From NCBI GenBank assembly GCA_025458165.1, contig JALOTB010000001.1, forward strand, positions 1 to 64,000: 64,000 bases of DNA, given 5' to 3'. Each line of letters starts with the position of its first letter. Position 1 is the first letter of the stretch. Shown here piece after piece: positions 52,658-62,730 of this stretch. The notes beneath the pieces were generated by a model. The model was not told where the DNA came from. It saw nothing but the letters and a program-made list of their open reading frames with translations, and searched no databases. Source of the DNA: Chromatiaceae bacterium (GTDB lineage Bacteria; Pseudomonadota; Gammaproteobacteria; Chromatiales; Chromatiaceae). The position numbers and the translations under genes are program-made.

Positions 52658-52770
52658 TGCGAGAACCGAGCGCTTCCGCGCTTCGCGCGGGGCGCGTACG
52701 ACCCTTTCACCCACTGAGCGATCCCGCTCGACGGCCAAGGCAGACCCAGGCAAACCTCGGAGACCAGCAG

Positions 52771-54177
52771 ATGTCCTCTAGTGTGTTGACGATGATGAAA
52801 GAAAAAGAAGTGAAGTTCGTCGATCTTCGCTTCACCGACACCCGCGGCAAGGAGCAGCACGTATCCCTCCCCGCCAGCGCGATCGACCAAGACTTCTTTA
52901 CCGACGGCAAGATGTTTGACGGCTCGTCGATCGCCGGCTGGAAGGGCATCCAGGAGTCCGACATGGTGCTGATGCCGGAGGCGGACACGGCGGTCATGGA
53001 CCCCTTTGCCGACGAGAATACGTTGATCATCCGCTGCGACATCCTTGAGCCGACCACCATGCAGGGCTACGAGCGGGACCCCCGCTCGCTCGCCAAGCGG
53101 GCCGAGGCCTATCTCAAGTCCACCGGGATCGCCGATACCGCCTACTTCGGACCCGAGCCCGAGTTCTTCATCCTCGACGACGTCCGCTGGGGCGCCGACA
53201 TGAGCGGTGCCTTCTACAAGGTCGACTCCGACGAGGCCGGCTGGAACTCGGAGCGCGTGTTCCCGGACGGCAACATGGGCCACCGCCCGTCGGTCAAGGG
53301 CGGCTACTTCCCGGTGCCTCCCGTCGACTCGCTGAACGACCTGCGCGCGGCCATGTGTCTCGCGATGGAGGAGATGGGCGTGCCCGTCGAGGTGCACCAC
53401 CACGAGGTCGCCACCGCCGGCCAGTGCGAGATCGGGACCAAGTTCGACACCCTGGTCAAGCGTGCCGACATGAACCAGATCATGAAGTACGCGATCTGGA
53501 ACGTCGCCCACGCTTACGGCAAGACGGTCACCTTCATGCCCAAGCCGCTGGTCGGTGACAACGGCAACGGCATGCACGTCCATCAGTCGCTGGCCAAGGA
53601 CGGGGTGAACCTCTTTGCCGGCGATAAGTACGGCGGTCTCTCTGAGCTCGCCCTCTACTACATCGGCGGGATCATCAAGCACGCCCGCGCCTTGAATGCC
53701 ATTACCAACGCCTCGACCAACTCCTACAAGCGCCTGGTGCCCGGCTTCGAGGCCCCGGTCATGCTCGCCTACTCGGCCCGCAACCGCTCTGCCTCGATCC
53801 GTATCCCCCATGTGCCGAGCCCCAAGGCCCGGCGCATCGAGGTCCGCTTCCCGGACTCCACCGGCAATCCCTATCTTGCCTTCTCCGCCATGATGCTGGC
53901 CGGTCTCGACGGCATCATGAACAAGATCCACCCGGGCGATCCGATGGACAAGGACCTCTACGACCTGCCGCCCGAGGAGGAAAAGGCCATCCCCACCGTG
54001 TGCCATGCGCTCGACCAGGCCCTCGCCGCCCTCGATAAGGACCGCGAGTTCCTCACCGTCGGGGGCGTCTTCACCGATGACCTGATCGATGGTTATATCG
54101 CGCTCAAGATGACCGAGGTCACCCGGCTGCGGATGACCACTCACCCGGTCGAGTTCGATATGTACTACAGTCTCTGA
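52771..54177 (+). CDS. glnA: Glutamine synthetase type I
   Basis: This 468-residue enzyme assimilates ammonia into glutamine. Conserved blocks are [43 protein letters not shown], the ATP-site [17 protein letters not shown] and [11 protein letters not shown]. The adenylylation-site loop [10 protein letters not shown] includes the tyrosine modified by GlnE, so it is GSI-beta. The ATG at 52771 gives the usual length; upstream in-frame codons cross the sigma-54 promoter and are not coding. Confidence 0.98.
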   Translation: MSSSVLTMMKEKEVKFVDLRFTDTRGKEQHVSLPASAIDQDFFTDGKMFDGSSIAGWKGIQESDMVLMPEADTAVMDPFADENTLIIRCDILEPTTMQGYERDPRSLAKRAEAYLKSTGIADTAYFGPEPEFFILDDVRWGADMSGAFYKVDSDEAGWNSERVFPDGNMGHRPSVKGGYFPVPPVDSLNDLRAAMCLAMEEMGVPVEVHHHEVATAGQCEIGTKFDTLVKRADMNQIMKYAIWNVAHAYGKTVTFMPKPLVGDNGNGMHVHQSLAKDGVNLFAGDKYGGLSELALYYIGGIIKHARALNAITNASTNSYKRLVPGFEAPVMLAYSARNRSASIRIPHVPSPKARRIEVRFPDSTGNPYLAFSAMMLAGLDGIMNKIHPGDPMDKDLYDLPPEEEKAIPTVCHALDQALAALDKDREFLTVGGVFTDDLIDGYIALKMTEVTRLRMTTHPVEFDMYYSL

Positions 54178-54208
54178 TCGCTGCCAGCGACTCAGCCCGT
54201 AGCCGCAG

Positions 54209-54224
54209 CGCCCCGCAAGGGGCG
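54209..54224 (+). terminator. GNRA-capped hairpin after glnA
   Basis: CGCCCC (54209-54214) and GGGGCG (54219-54224) flank a GCAA tetraloop, a very stable hairpin 32 nt past the glnA stop. No T-run follows, so partial or Rho-aided termination is more likely than full arrest, which would let ntrBC be read through. Confidence 0.5.
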
Positions 54225-54267
54225 TTGCGCGTTGAGGTAGACCGCGGACTCATTTATCCTCCCCAGC

Positions 54268-54777
54268 ATGCGTGCCTCCCTCCTCCTCGCCCTGCTCATC
54301 GCCCTCGTCCCGGCCCAGGCGGACGTCTACCGTTGGGTGGACGACTCAGGCCGCGTACACTATGGCGATCGTCCGGTGGTCGGTGCGCAGACCGTGCCAC
54401 TCCCCGCGCCCCTCCCCGCCGAGACCGCGCCCCCCGTCGAGACCGCCCCAGACCCGAGCGGCGACCCCGGCCCCTACACCGCGTTCGAGATCCTCGCCCC
54501 CGAGCCGAATGCCACGGTGCGCGACGCCCAGGGTCGAGTGCCGGTCGCGCTCCTGCTCGACCCGCCGCTGCTGGAGGGGCACCGCATGCAGATCCTGCTC
54601 AACGAGCAGCTCGTCCCGGGCGACATGCCGGGCATGCACCTCGCCCTAGATGGGTTACCGCTCGGGAGTCACCGACTCAGGATCGACATCGTCGACGAGT
54701 TCGGGGTAACCCAGGCATCCACCCCGACGATCGACTTCCATCTGCGCCGGCCGGTTGCGGAAACAGCCTCGCCCTAG
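54268..54777 (+). CDS. DUF4124 domain periplasmic protein
   Basis: This 169-residue protein has an N-terminal signal peptide (MRASLLLALLIALVPAQA) followed directly by the DUF4124 motif VYRWVDDSGRVHYGDRP. A proline-rich linker then leads to a C-terminal beta-rich domain (FEILAPEPNATVRD...). The family has no known function. A DUF4124 gene between glnA and ntrB recurs in gammaproteobacteria, so a link to nitrogen control has been suggested by position only. Confidence 0.8.
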   Translation: MRASLLLALLIALVPAQADVYRWVDDSGRVHYGDRPVVGAQTVPLPAPLPAETAPPVETAPDPSGDPGPYTAFEILAPEPNATVRDAQGRVPVALLLDPPLLEGHRMQILLNEQLVPGDMPGMHLALDGLPLGSHRLRIDIVDEFGVTQASTPTIDFHLRRPVAETASP

Positions 54778-55038
54778 CCGTCCGCTCGCCTCCTTACCTC
54801 GGCGGCGCCTTGCTCGTCGCCAAGACCCGCTACGAACCACCTGGTTCGATTCTTGCCTAATGGTTTTGGGGCCGCCCTGCCGTTGATCCGGTCACTCGCG
54901 CGCTGAATGATCCAGCGTCCCCAGCGGGGCAGGATGCCCGCGCTGACGTCTGCCAGGACTGGTCGATCATCAGCATCTGGGTGTTAACCCTTTACACCGG
55001 AAAGGAGCTAAGCAGGCTTGTTGGTTCGAGACCCAGGC

Positions 55039-56112
<1,074 letters not shown>

Positions 56113-56113
56113 G

Positions 56114-57547
56114 ATGAACCGAGCACCCAAGGTCTGGGTCATCGATGACGACCGCTCGATCCGCTGGGTCCTCGATCGGGCGCTTCGCAAGGCCGAGATG
56201 GACGTGACCAGCTTCTCCAACGGCGTGGGCGTGATCGAGGCCCTTCACCGGGAGCAGCCGGACGTCATCCTCTCTGACATCCGGATGCCCGGCATCGACG
56301 GCCTGGACCTGCTCCGGCAGATCACCAGCCGCTTTCCCGGACTTCCGGTCATCATCATGACCGCCCACTCCGACCTGGACAGCGCCGTGTCGGCCTTCCA
56401 CGGCGGGGCCTTCGAGTACCTCCCCAAGCCCTTCGACCTCGACGAGGCGGTCGAACAGGTGCGCCGCGCCTGCCGGCGCAACAGCGAGGGCGTGGTGGTA
56501 CCGGAGCCGCCGCCGCGAACCCCCGACATCGTCGGTGAGGCCCCCGCGATGCAGGAGGTCTTCCGGGCGATCGGGCGGCTCGCGCGCTCGAACATCACCG
56601 TCCTGATCAATGGCGAATCCGGCACCGGAAAGGAGCTCGTCGCCCGCGCCCTCCACCGGCACAGCCCGCGATCGGATCGGACCTTCATCGCCCTCAACAT
56701 GGCAGCGATCCCGCGCGATCTGCTCGAATCCGAGCTCTTCGGCCACGAGCGCGGGGCCTTTACCGGTGCCCAGACGCGTCGCGAGGGGCGCTTCGAGCAG
56801 GCCGACGGCGGTACCCTCTTCCTCGACGAGATCGGCGACATGCCGGCCGAGCTCCAGACCCGTCTGCTGCGCGTCTTGGCGGACGGGGAGTTCTACCGGG
56901 TAGGCGGGGTCGCGCCGATCAAGGTCGACGTGCGCATCATCGCCGCAACCCACCAGAACCTGGAGGAGCTGGTGCGCCAGGGGCGCTTCCGCGAGGATCT
57001 CTTCCACCGCTTGAATGTCATCCGCATCCACCTGCCGGCGCTGCGCGAGCGGCGCGAGGACATCCCGCTGCTGATGCGCCATTTCTTGGCCCAGGCGGCC
57101 GCAGAGCTCGGCTGTGAGCCGAAAATTCTGCTGCCGGGCGCGGCCGAACGCCTCAAGCGTCTGGACTGGCCGGGCAACGTGCGGCAGCTCGAAAACACGG
57201 CGCGCTGGCTCACCGTGATGGCCTCGAGCAAGGAGATCCACCCGGAGGACCTGCCTCCCGAGCTGAGCCACTTCGGGGATGAGCGCGGCGCCGACGATCA
57301 CTGGGAGAGTGCACTGCGCCGCTGGGCGCGTACCAGTTTGCAGCGGGGTGAGGCCGGTCTACTCGACACGGCGCTGCCGGCCTTCGAACAGATCCTGATC
57401 GAGACCGCCCTAGAGTTCACCGGCGGCCGCCGCCAGGACGCGGCTCGCGTGCTCGGCTGGGGCCGGAATACGCTCACTCGCAAAATCAAGGAGCTGCGAC
57501 TCGACTTCGGCGACGCGGCGGATAGCGACGAGGAGGGTGCCGGCTGA
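56114..57547 (+). CDS. glnG: Nitrogen regulator NtrC (GlnG)
   Basis: This 477-residue sigma-54 activator has a receiver domain with VIDDDRSIRW and phosphoacceptor Asp in VILSDIRMPG, an AAA+ domain with GESGTGKE and GAFTGAQTR, and a C-terminal Fis-type helix (GGRRQDAARVLGWGRNTLTR). It should bind the GCAC-N7-GTGC boxes ahead of glnA. It is co-transcribed with ntrB with a 1-nt gap. Confidence 0.96.
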   Translation: MNRAPKVWVIDDDRSIRWVLDRALRKAEMDVTSFSNGVGVIEALHREQPDVILSDIRMPGIDGLDLLRQITSRFPGLPVIIMTAHSDLDSAVSAFHGGAFEYLPKPFDLDEAVEQVRRACRRNSEGVVVPEPPPRTPDIVGEAPAMQEVFRAIGRLARSNITVLINGESGTGKELVARALHRHSPRSDRTFIALNMAAIPRDLLESELFGHERGAFTGAQTRREGRFEQADGGTLFLDEIGDMPAELQTRLLRVLADGEFYRVGGVAPIKVDVRIIAATHQNLEELVRQGRFREDLFHRLNVIRIHLPALRERREDIPLLMRHFLAQAAAELGCEPKILLPGAAERLKRLDWPGNVRQLENTARWLTVMASSKEIHPEDLPPELSHFGDERGADDHWESALRRWARTSLQRGEAGLLDTALPAFEQILIETALEFTGGRRQDAARVLGWGRNTLTRKIKELRLDFGDAADSDEEGAG

Positions 57548-57586
57548 GTCGCTGGGCGGCGGCTTTAAACTGGAGGCCGAAGACCC

Positions 57587-58024
57587 ATGTCCTGGCCAAT
57601 CCGAGACCGGCTTCGCAAATTTCCCATGGATAGTAGCAGCATCGACCTCAAGGGCTCCGAGATCGACGCCCTTCGGCTCGCAGACGGATGTCTCCGAGTC
57701 CACTTCTCCCGCGCCTACATCGTCAAGACGATGACGGGCTCCCAGGAGCGCACCCGCTGGTGGCAGGCAGGGGAGCTGGTGATCGAAGGCGCCGAGGTGG
57801 AGTCGGCCGTACCGCAGGCACCCCTGGTCTGCGACGGAGGCGATCTCGACGACAACCTCTACACCTACCGGGACATGATTCCCATCCCCCTCGACACCCG
57901 CGGGCGTACCGGCTGTGACCTGCGCTTCCGCGGCACACCCGTGCGACTCAAGGTCCGGGGCGAGACTTTGCGCCTCGAGCTCGCGGATGTGCCGAAGTAC
58001 ATCGAGCACATCCGCCCGACCTAG
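57587..58024 (+). CDS. Uncharacterised protein downstream of ntrC
   Basis: I do not recognise this 145-residue protein. It has no signal peptide or membrane helix. It is beta-rich, with segments such as IDALRLADGCLRVHFSRAYI and GTPVRLKVRGETLRLELADV, and a mid region rich in acidic residues (ICDGGDLDD-type, LVCDGGDLDDNLYTYRD). GGAGG lies about 11 nt before the ATG at 57587; an internal ATG at 57626 is possible. It is 39 nt after ntrC on the same strand and ends before a bidirectional terminator, so it may be the last gene of the ntrBC transcript. Confidence 0.7.
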   Translation: MSWPIRDRLRKFPMDSSSIDLKGSEIDALRLADGCLRVHFSRAYIVKTMTGSQERTRWWQAGELVIEGAEVESAVPQAPLVCDGGDLDDNLYTYRDMIPIPLDTRGRTGCDLRFRGTPVRLKVRGETLRLELADVPKYIEHIRPT

Positions 58025-58183
58025 CCCCGCGTCGACCCGGCCAAGCGGCCAGTCGATGCACCGCTCAGGTCGACCCCTTAGCCTACAAGTGGCTGGTGCA
58101 GCCCCCAGCAGCGGGGCGGTGACCGGGCTTAGGTCCTCTCATTCCCGACCTCTGCGCCCCGCGCTGCGTCAGGGGCAGACACG

Positions 58184-58208
58184 AAAAACCCGCGCGAGGC
58201 GCGGGTTT
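58184..58208. terminator. Bidirectional intrinsic terminator
   Basis: AAACCCGCG (58186-58194) and CGCGGGTTT (58200-58208) form a 9-bp stem with a CGAGG loop; A5 (58184-58188) lies on one side and TTT on the other. It sits between the plus gene ending at 58024 and the minus gene ending at 58248, and can stop transcripts from both. Confidence 0.8.
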
Positions 58209-58247
58209 ATCAGCCAGCGAGCTCCGCTCGGGCGCGAGGCGTGGCGT

Positions 58248-58472
58248 TCAGTTTCGCGACGATCCAACGATCTCGTGGGCGATGTCGACCACCCGGTTGG
58301 CCATGTCCAGGTAATCCTGGCGATAGTTCGCGAGAAGGCCGTCCTGGGAGGCCCAGTAGTCCTTACCGGTCACCCCGTGCTCGTGCTCATACTCGATGAA
58401 CTGCTTCTGCATCTCGAGCATCTTCTCGATCAGGTCCTGCTTCTCTTTCTTCAACGCGGCGATATCGCTCAT
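58248..58472 (-). CDS. Small uncharacterised helical protein
   Basis: This 74-residue charged protein has no signal peptide or cysteine. Residues 1-30 (MSDIAALKKEKQDLIEKMLE, then MQKQFIEYEH) form an amphipathic coiled coil, followed by a polar linker with YWASQDG and a second helix NYRQDYLDMANRVVDIAHEI. I do not know its function. A strong terminator lies just downstream and an apparent promoter upstream, so it is probably expressed alone and well. Codon composition matches the surrounding genome. Confidence 0.7.
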   Translation of the reverse strand: MSDIAALKKEKQDLIEKMLEMQKQFIEYEHEHGVTGKDYWASQDGLLANYRQDYLDMANRVVDIAHEIVGSSRN

Positions 58473-58532
58473 GGCTCACTCCCAACAGCGGTTAGCGGAT
58501 CCCAAGGGCCCTTAAGTGTATGGCGAATTCTT

Positions 58533-58563
58533 AATATAGCACGAGCGGTCGCGGCCCGGTCAA
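58533..58563 (-). promoter_or_regulatory. Candidate promoter of the small helical gene
   Basis: On the minus strand TTGACC (58563-58558) and TATATT (58538-58533) are 19 nt apart, somewhat long. The -35 element overlaps the end of the dihydroorotate dehydrogenase gene. It would give a transcript leader of about 55-60 nt. Confidence 0.35.
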
Positions 58564-59555
58564 CCGCCCGGATGGGAGGGGGCACAGCCGCAGGCGGACG
58601 CCTCCGGGGCGTGCAGGCGCAGGCTCCCGGTCAGCTCGCTGACACTCGCGATGCCGTGGCGGTCGAGGTAATCGGCGATCCCGCGGTTGATCTTGGGCAG
58701 GATCAGCGGGTCGTAGAAGAGCGCGGTGCCGACGCCGACGGCGCTCGCCCCGGCAATCAGGAACTCCAGCGCGTCCTGGGCACCGGCGACCCCGCCCTGG
58801 CCGATGATCGGCACCCGATGATCGCGGCAGACCTGGTAGACCTGGTGGACCTTGAGCAGTGCGATGGGCTTGATCGCCGGTCCCGAGAGCCCCCCCTGGT
58901 TGTTGCCGATCACCGGGGTACGCCGCTCGACGTCGACCACCATCCCCATCAGGGTGTTGATCACCGAGAAGGCATCGGAGCCTGACTCCAGACAGGCGCG
59001 GGCGTTGCTCGCGATGTCGGTCTGATTGGGGGAGAGCTTGGTGATCAGCGGCTTACGGGTGGCGCGGCGGCAGGCAGCCACTACCCTTGCCGACATCGCC
59101 GCGTCGTTGCCGAAGGCCACCCCCCCCTCCTTGACGTTAGGGCAGGAGATGTTGATCTCCATCGCGTCGATTGGCGAGTCGTCGAAGCGGCGGGTGACCT
59201 CGTAGTACTCCTCCACCGTCGACCCCGAGACATTGGCGATGAAGCGCGTCTCGCCGAAGTCGAGCTTGGGCAGGATCTCGCGGACCACATGGTCGACGCC
59301 GGGGTTCTGCAGGCCGATGGCATTGAGCATCCCAGCGGGGGTCTCGCAGATGCGGTGCGGCGGGTTGCCAAGGCGCGGTGCGAGCGTGGTCCCCTTCAGG
59401 CAGACGGCCCCGGCGTCGCGGTTGGAGAACCCCCGGATGCGGGTATACTCCTCGCCGAATCCTACGCAACCCGACAGTAGGACCAGTGGGGTGGCGAAGC
59501 GCAGCCCGCAGAACTCGATGCTCAGCCTAGGATTCGGCTCCCCGCCTACGTCCAC
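58560..59555 (-). CDS. Class 1B-like dihydroorotate dehydrogenase (PyrD)
   Basis: This 331-residue FMN protein has the catalytic loop NISCPNVKEGG with Cys138, the hallmark of class 1 enzymes; class 2 has Ser instead. FSNRDAGAVCLKGTTLAPR and GMLNAIGLQNPG match class 1B in particular. It oxidises dihydroorotate to orotate in pyrimidine synthesis, and class 1B normally uses NAD through a PyrK partner. No pyrK is in this window. The GTG at 59555 has GAGG 8 nt upstream; the frame continues upstream with no homology. Related dihydropyrimidine dehydrogenases are an alternative. Confidence 0.82.
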   Translation of the reverse strand: MDVGGEPNPRLSIEFCGLRFATPLVLLSGCVGFGEEYTRIRGFSNRDAGAVCLKGTTLAPRLGNPPHRICETPAGMLNAIGLQNPGVDHVVREILPKLDFGETRFIANVSGSTVEEYYEVTRRFDDSPIDAMEINISCPNVKEGGVAFGNDAAMSARVVAACRRATRKPLITKLSPNQTDIASNARACLESGSDAFSVINTLMGMVVDVERRTPVIGNNQGGLSGPAIKPIALLKVHQVYQVCRDHRVPIIGQGGVAGAQDALEFLIAGASAVGVGTALFYDPLILPKINRGIADYLDRHGIASVSELTGSLRLHAPEASACGCAPSHPGG

Positions 59556-59597
59556 TTGAGAGACCTCGCGCTTGCCCAGGGCGGGCGCACCACCGCG

Positions 59598-60068
59598 GTG
59601 TTCAACATCGTCCTCTACCAGCCGGAAATCCCGCCCAACACCGGCAACATCATGCGGCTCTGCGCCAACGCCGGGGCGAGTCTGCATCTGATCGAGCCGC
59701 TCGGCTTCGAGCTCGACGATCGGCGCCTGCGGCGGGCCGGACTCGACTACCGCGAATGGGCGAGTGTGCGCGTCCACCCGAGCCTCGCCGCCTACCTTGC
59801 CGCCGGCACCCCGGCTCGATTATATGCGTGCAGCACCCGCGGGACAGTGTCCTACGCGCGTGCCCCACTCGCACCCGGCGACGCCTTTCTGTTTGGACCG
59901 GAGACCCGCGGGCTACCTCAAGCGGTGCTCGACGACCTGCCCCCCGCGCGGCGGCTGTTCATCCCGATGCGCCCGGACAACCGCAGCCTGAATCTCTCCA
60001 ACGCGGTGGCGGTGATCCTGTACGAGGCCTGGCGCCAGCGAGGGTTTGCCGGCGCGCAGCGCGCCTGA
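59598..60068 (+). CDS. trmL: tRNA (cytidine/uridine-2'-O) methyltransferase TrmL
   Basis: This 156-residue SPOUT methyltransferase has the N-terminal FNIVLYQPEIPPNTGNIMRL and the knot motif FLFGPETRGLP and RSLNLSNAVAVILYE. It modifies nucleotide 34 of two tRNA-Leu species in E. coli. The GTG at 59598 gives the family length; in-frame codons further upstream overlap the divergent pyrD start. Confidence 0.94.
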   Translation: MFNIVLYQPEIPPNTGNIMRLCANAGASLHLIEPLGFELDDRRLRRAGLDYREWASVRVHPSLAAYLAAGTPARLYACSTRGTVSYARAPLAPGDAFLFGPETRGLPQAVLDDLPPARRLFIPMRPDNRSLNLSNAVAVILYEAWRQRGFAGAQRA

Positions 60069-60094
60069 GCCCGAGCGCGGCGTGATTCATGGGC

Positions 60095-61108
60095 TCAATA
60101 GAACTCCGCCTTGCTCCTGCGCGTCAGCAGGCTCTCGGTCGCCTCGGCTGGCGTCGTCCCAAGATAGAGCACCCGGTAGACCTGTTCGCTGATGGGCATT
60201 TCCACGCCCAGCCGGCGGGCGGTGGCGTAGACCGAACGGGCGGTGATCACGCCCTCGACCTCCTGCCCGATCTCCTTCTTGGCCGCTTCGACGTTGAGCC
60301 CGCGTGCCAACGCGAGGCCCATGCGCCGGTTGCGGGACTGGTCGTCGGTGCAGGTGAGCACCAGATCGCCGAGCCCGGCGAGGCCGATGAAGGTCTCCTG
60401 GTGGCCGCCGAGGGCCGTCCCGAGACGGATGAGCTCGGCCAGTCCGCGGGTAATCAGGGCCGCCCGGGTGTTGGCCCCGAACCCTAGGCCATCGGCGATC
60501 CCCGTGGCGATCGCCAGGACGTTCTTCGCGGCGCCGCCGACCTGCACGCCGACGATGTCGCCGCTGGTGTAGGCGCGGAAGCGCTCGCCGTGCAGGTAGT
60601 CGGCGACCCGCCGGGCATGCTGGGGGCTCGACGCCGCAACGGTGACTGCGGTCGGCAGCCCGGCGGCGACCTCGCGGGCGAAGCTCGGCCCGGAGATAAC
60701 TGCGAGGTCCCGCCGCCCGAGGACCTCACCGGCGACCTCGTGAAGCAGGCGGCCGGTCTCTGGCTCCAGCCCCTTGGTGGCCCATGCCACCCCGAGGCCG
60801 GCCGGTAGCGGGGCCGGCAACGCGCGCAGCACGGCGGCGAAGGCGTGGCTAGGGACTACGATGAGGAGCTCGTCGGCGCCGGAGACGGCCTCCGCGAGGT
60901 CGTCAACCGGGAGCAGTTCCGCCGGCAGTGGCGTCCCGGGCAGGTAGCGGCGGTTCTCCCGGTCGCGGCGGAGCTCGGCCAGGTGCTCGCGGAAGTGATC
61001 CCACAGGCGGACCCGGTGGCCGTTGCGGCACAGCAGCAGGGCCAGCGCCGTCCCCCAGGACCCGGCGCCGAGGACGGCGATCTCCGCCCTGCGATTCGCG
61101 GCGGTCAA
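60095..61108 (-). CDS. gpsA: Glycerol-3-phosphate dehydrogenase [NAD(P)+]
   Basis: This 337-residue cytoplasmic dehydrogenase makes sn-glycerol-3-phosphate for phospholipids. It has the Rossmann start [18 protein letters not shown], the core motif [20 protein letters not shown] and [15 protein letters not shown] with the catalytic lysine. The stop lies near the converging trmL. The ATG at 61108 overlaps the secB stop by 4 nt, a common secB-gpsA coupling. Confidence 0.96.
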   Translation of the reverse strand: MTAANRRAEIAVLGAGSWGTALALLLCRNGHRVRLWDHFREHLAELRRDRENRRYLPGTPLPAELLPVDDLAEAVSGADELLIVVPSHAFAAVLRALPAPLPAGLGVAWATKGLEPETGRLLHEVAGEVLGRRDLAVISGPSFAREVAAGLPTAVTVAASSPQHARRVADYLHGERFRAYTSGDIVGVQVGGAAKNVLAIATGIADGLGFGANTRAALITRGLAELIRLGTALGGHQETFIGLAGLGDLVLTCTDDQSRNRRMGLALARGLNVEAAKKEIGQEVEGVITARSVYATARRLGVEMPISEQVYRVLYLGTTPAEATESLLTRRSKAEFY

Positions 61109-61572
61109 TGCGGTCCAGCGCCCGCCTGCTCGGCCATCTTTTGCTGGTGCTGGGCGAACAGGGCGTCGAAGTTGACCGGCTGCAGCACCAACTGCGGGAA
61201 GCCGCCCTTGGTCACCAGATCCGACACGGCCTCGCGCGCGTAAGGGAAGAGGAGGTTCGGGCAGTAGGCCCCGAGCAGCGGCCCGAGCTCCTGCTCGGTG
61301 AATCCCTTGACGCCGAAGAACCCGGCCTGGTGCACCTCCACGATGAACGCGGTCTGCTCGCCGGTCTTGGCGGTGACCGTCACTGAGAGCTCGACCTCGA
61401 AGGCGTCCTCAGCGAGGCGGTTGACCTTGGTGTTGAGGTTGAGGTCGTGCTGTGGTCGCCACTCGCCGCGAAAGATCGCCGGGGCGTTGGGCGACTCAAA
61501 GGAGATGTCCTTGACATAGATCCGTTGGATGGCGAACTGGCGCTCGCCCTGGACTTGCTCGTTCTCGGCCAT
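61105..61572 (-). CDS. secB: Protein-export chaperone SecB
   Basis: This 155-residue tetrameric chaperone keeps presecretory proteins unfolded for SecA. It has [16 protein letters not shown] and later [17 protein letters not shown], both SecB hallmarks. Codons at the C-terminus overlap the gpsA start. In many gammaproteobacteria grxC lies between secB and the rhodanese; here it is missing. Confidence 0.97.
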   Translation of the reverse strand: MAENEQVQGERQFAIQRIYVKDISFESPNAPAIFRGEWRPQHDLNLNTKVNRLAEDAFEVELSVTVTAKTGEQTAFIVEVHQAGFFGVKGFTEQELGPLLGAYCPNLLFPYAREAVSDLVTKGGFPQLVLQPVNFDALFAQHQQKMAEQAGAGPH

Positions 61573-61621
61573 GTGCTGTGATCCTATGGCGTGATTGGGG
61601 GCGAGCCGCTTGCGGTCCGGC

Positions 61622-62047
61622 TCAACGCTTCTTGCGCGTCAGCGGCAGATTGGCGTTCTCCCAGGCGAGGAGCCCGCCGCGGAGGTTGTAAACCTCAGCG
61701 AATCCCTCTTTGCGCAGCTCCTTGCAGGCCGCGGCCGACTGGGCCCCGGAGCGGCAGTTCACCAGGATCGGCTTGTCCTTGTGCTTCTGCAGCACCCCGA
61801 TCTGGTTCTTGAAGCCGTTCATCGGGAGGTTCGTCGCATTGATGATGTGACCCTTGGCGAAGTCAGCCGCAGGGCGGACGTCCACCACGATCGCGTCCCG
61901 GCGGTTGATCAGGTCCGTCGCCGCGAGCGGGTCGACCGAGCCCCTCCCCCCGACCGCCAGGTTGTGCACCAACAACGCGAGGATCACCACCAGCGCGACG
62001 AACAGCAGCCAGTGGTTGGTGATGAACTCGATCAGTTGGGGCAGCAT
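61622..62047 (-). CDS. Membrane-anchored rhodanese (YibN-like)
   Basis: This 141-residue protein has an N-terminal membrane helix ([16 protein letters not shown]) and a rhodanese domain. Conserved parts are [16 protein letters not shown] and the active-site loop VNCRSGAQS with its catalytic Cys. It should carry or transfer sulfane sulfur at the membrane. It precedes secB and follows an ArsR-family regulator whose cysteines match persulfide sensors, suggesting shared control. The ATG at 62047 is chosen for the family start. Confidence 0.88.
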   Translation of the reverse strand: MLPQLIEFITNHWLLFVALVVILALLVHNLAVGGRGSVDPLAATDLINRRDAIVVDVRPAADFAKGHIINATNLPMNGFKNQIGVLQKHKDKPILVNCRSGAQSAAACKELRKEGFAEVYNLRGGLLAWENANLPLTRKKR

Positions 62048-62146
62048 GAACGGTCGCGCGGCGGTTCTAGGCCGGGCGGCCCGGCGGGGAGGCGCAAGTA
62101 TAAGACCCGGTCTCGGGCCAGTCACCCTAGGGCCGGTCGGGGTGGT

Positions 62147-62509
62147 TCACTGCCCCTGGTGGCAAAAGACCTTCCGCATCATCCCGATCAACTGAAGGGT
62201 GCGGGCGTCGCTCACGCGGTAGTAGACGCGGTTGGCGTCCTTGCGTGAGGCGAGGATGCCCTTGTCGCGCAGGATCGCCAGGTGCTGGGAGATGTTGCTC
62301 TGCGAGGTCCCGACGTAGTCGACGATCTCCTGCACGCTGATCTCCTGATCGCCCAGGGTGCAGAGGATCTTCAGCCGCAGGGGATGAGACATCGCCTTCA
62401 ATGAGCGCGAGGCGCGTTCGATGTCGTCGTCGTCGGCGAACAGATCGACGCTCTCGGCCGCGCTGGCGTTGAGGATCGGAAGCGACGGGTGGGTGAGGTG
62501 ACCAGCCAT
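62147..62509 (-). CDS. ArsR-family repressor, SqrR/BigR-like persulfide sensor
   Basis: This 120-residue winged-helix repressor has a DNA-reading helix in TSQSNISQHLAILRDKG. C50 (LKILCTL) and C116 (KVFCHQGQ) are 66 residues apart, the same spacing as C41/C107 of SqrR and C42/C108 of BigR (as I recall), which form a tetrasulfide link with persulfide and leave DNA. The arsenic-binding ELCVCDL motif of ArsR is absent, so it is not an arsenic sensor of the classic type. The ATG at 62509 starts family homology. A rhodanese follows on the same strand after 99 nt, and an AT-rich patch lies upstream of its start. Confidence 0.75.
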   Translation of the reverse strand: MAGHLTHPSLPILNASAAESVDLFADDDDIERASRSLKAMSHPLRLKILCTLGDQEISVQEIVDYVGTSQSNISQHLAILRDKGILASRKDANRVYYRVSDARTLQLIGMMRKVFCHQGQ

Positions 62510-62519
62510 GGGACCTGCT

Positions 62520-62560
62520 CTCAATCAATGCATTACAATACAATAATAAGCTCTTTTTCT
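62520..62560. promoter_or_regulatory. AT-rich patch upstream of the ArsR-type gene
   Basis: The sequence about 62520-62560 (with TGCATTACAATACAATAATA) stands out from the GC-rich background and contains the direct repeat ACAAT-ACAAT. It lies 11-50 nt before the regulator's ATG and could hold its promoter and operator; the rest of the 221-nt divergent gap before gpmI shows no gene. Confidence 0.35.
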
Positions 62561-62730
62561 TCGGGATGCGACGGGCCTGCCGGCGTGCGCCAGGCACGTA
62601 CGGCCCGCCGCCTGCCGGGGTCGACCGTCCGATCGGTCTGTCGGGCCCCGGGGGCGATCCCTATAATCTCGGGCCGGCGCCAACCTACACCGCCTCGCGT
62701 GTCGTCCAGAGACCAGTCTCCCGATAGCCG

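Noticed and set aside
52422..52770. Small plus-strand open frames upstream of glnA
   Set aside because: They overlap the NtrC boxes and the sigma-54 promoter, have no homology, and read as arginine-rich noise.
62147..62509. Arsenic-responsive ArsR controlling arx genes
   Set aside because: It lacks the ELCVCDL metal site and is 46 kb from arx; cysteine spacing fits persulfide sensors instead.
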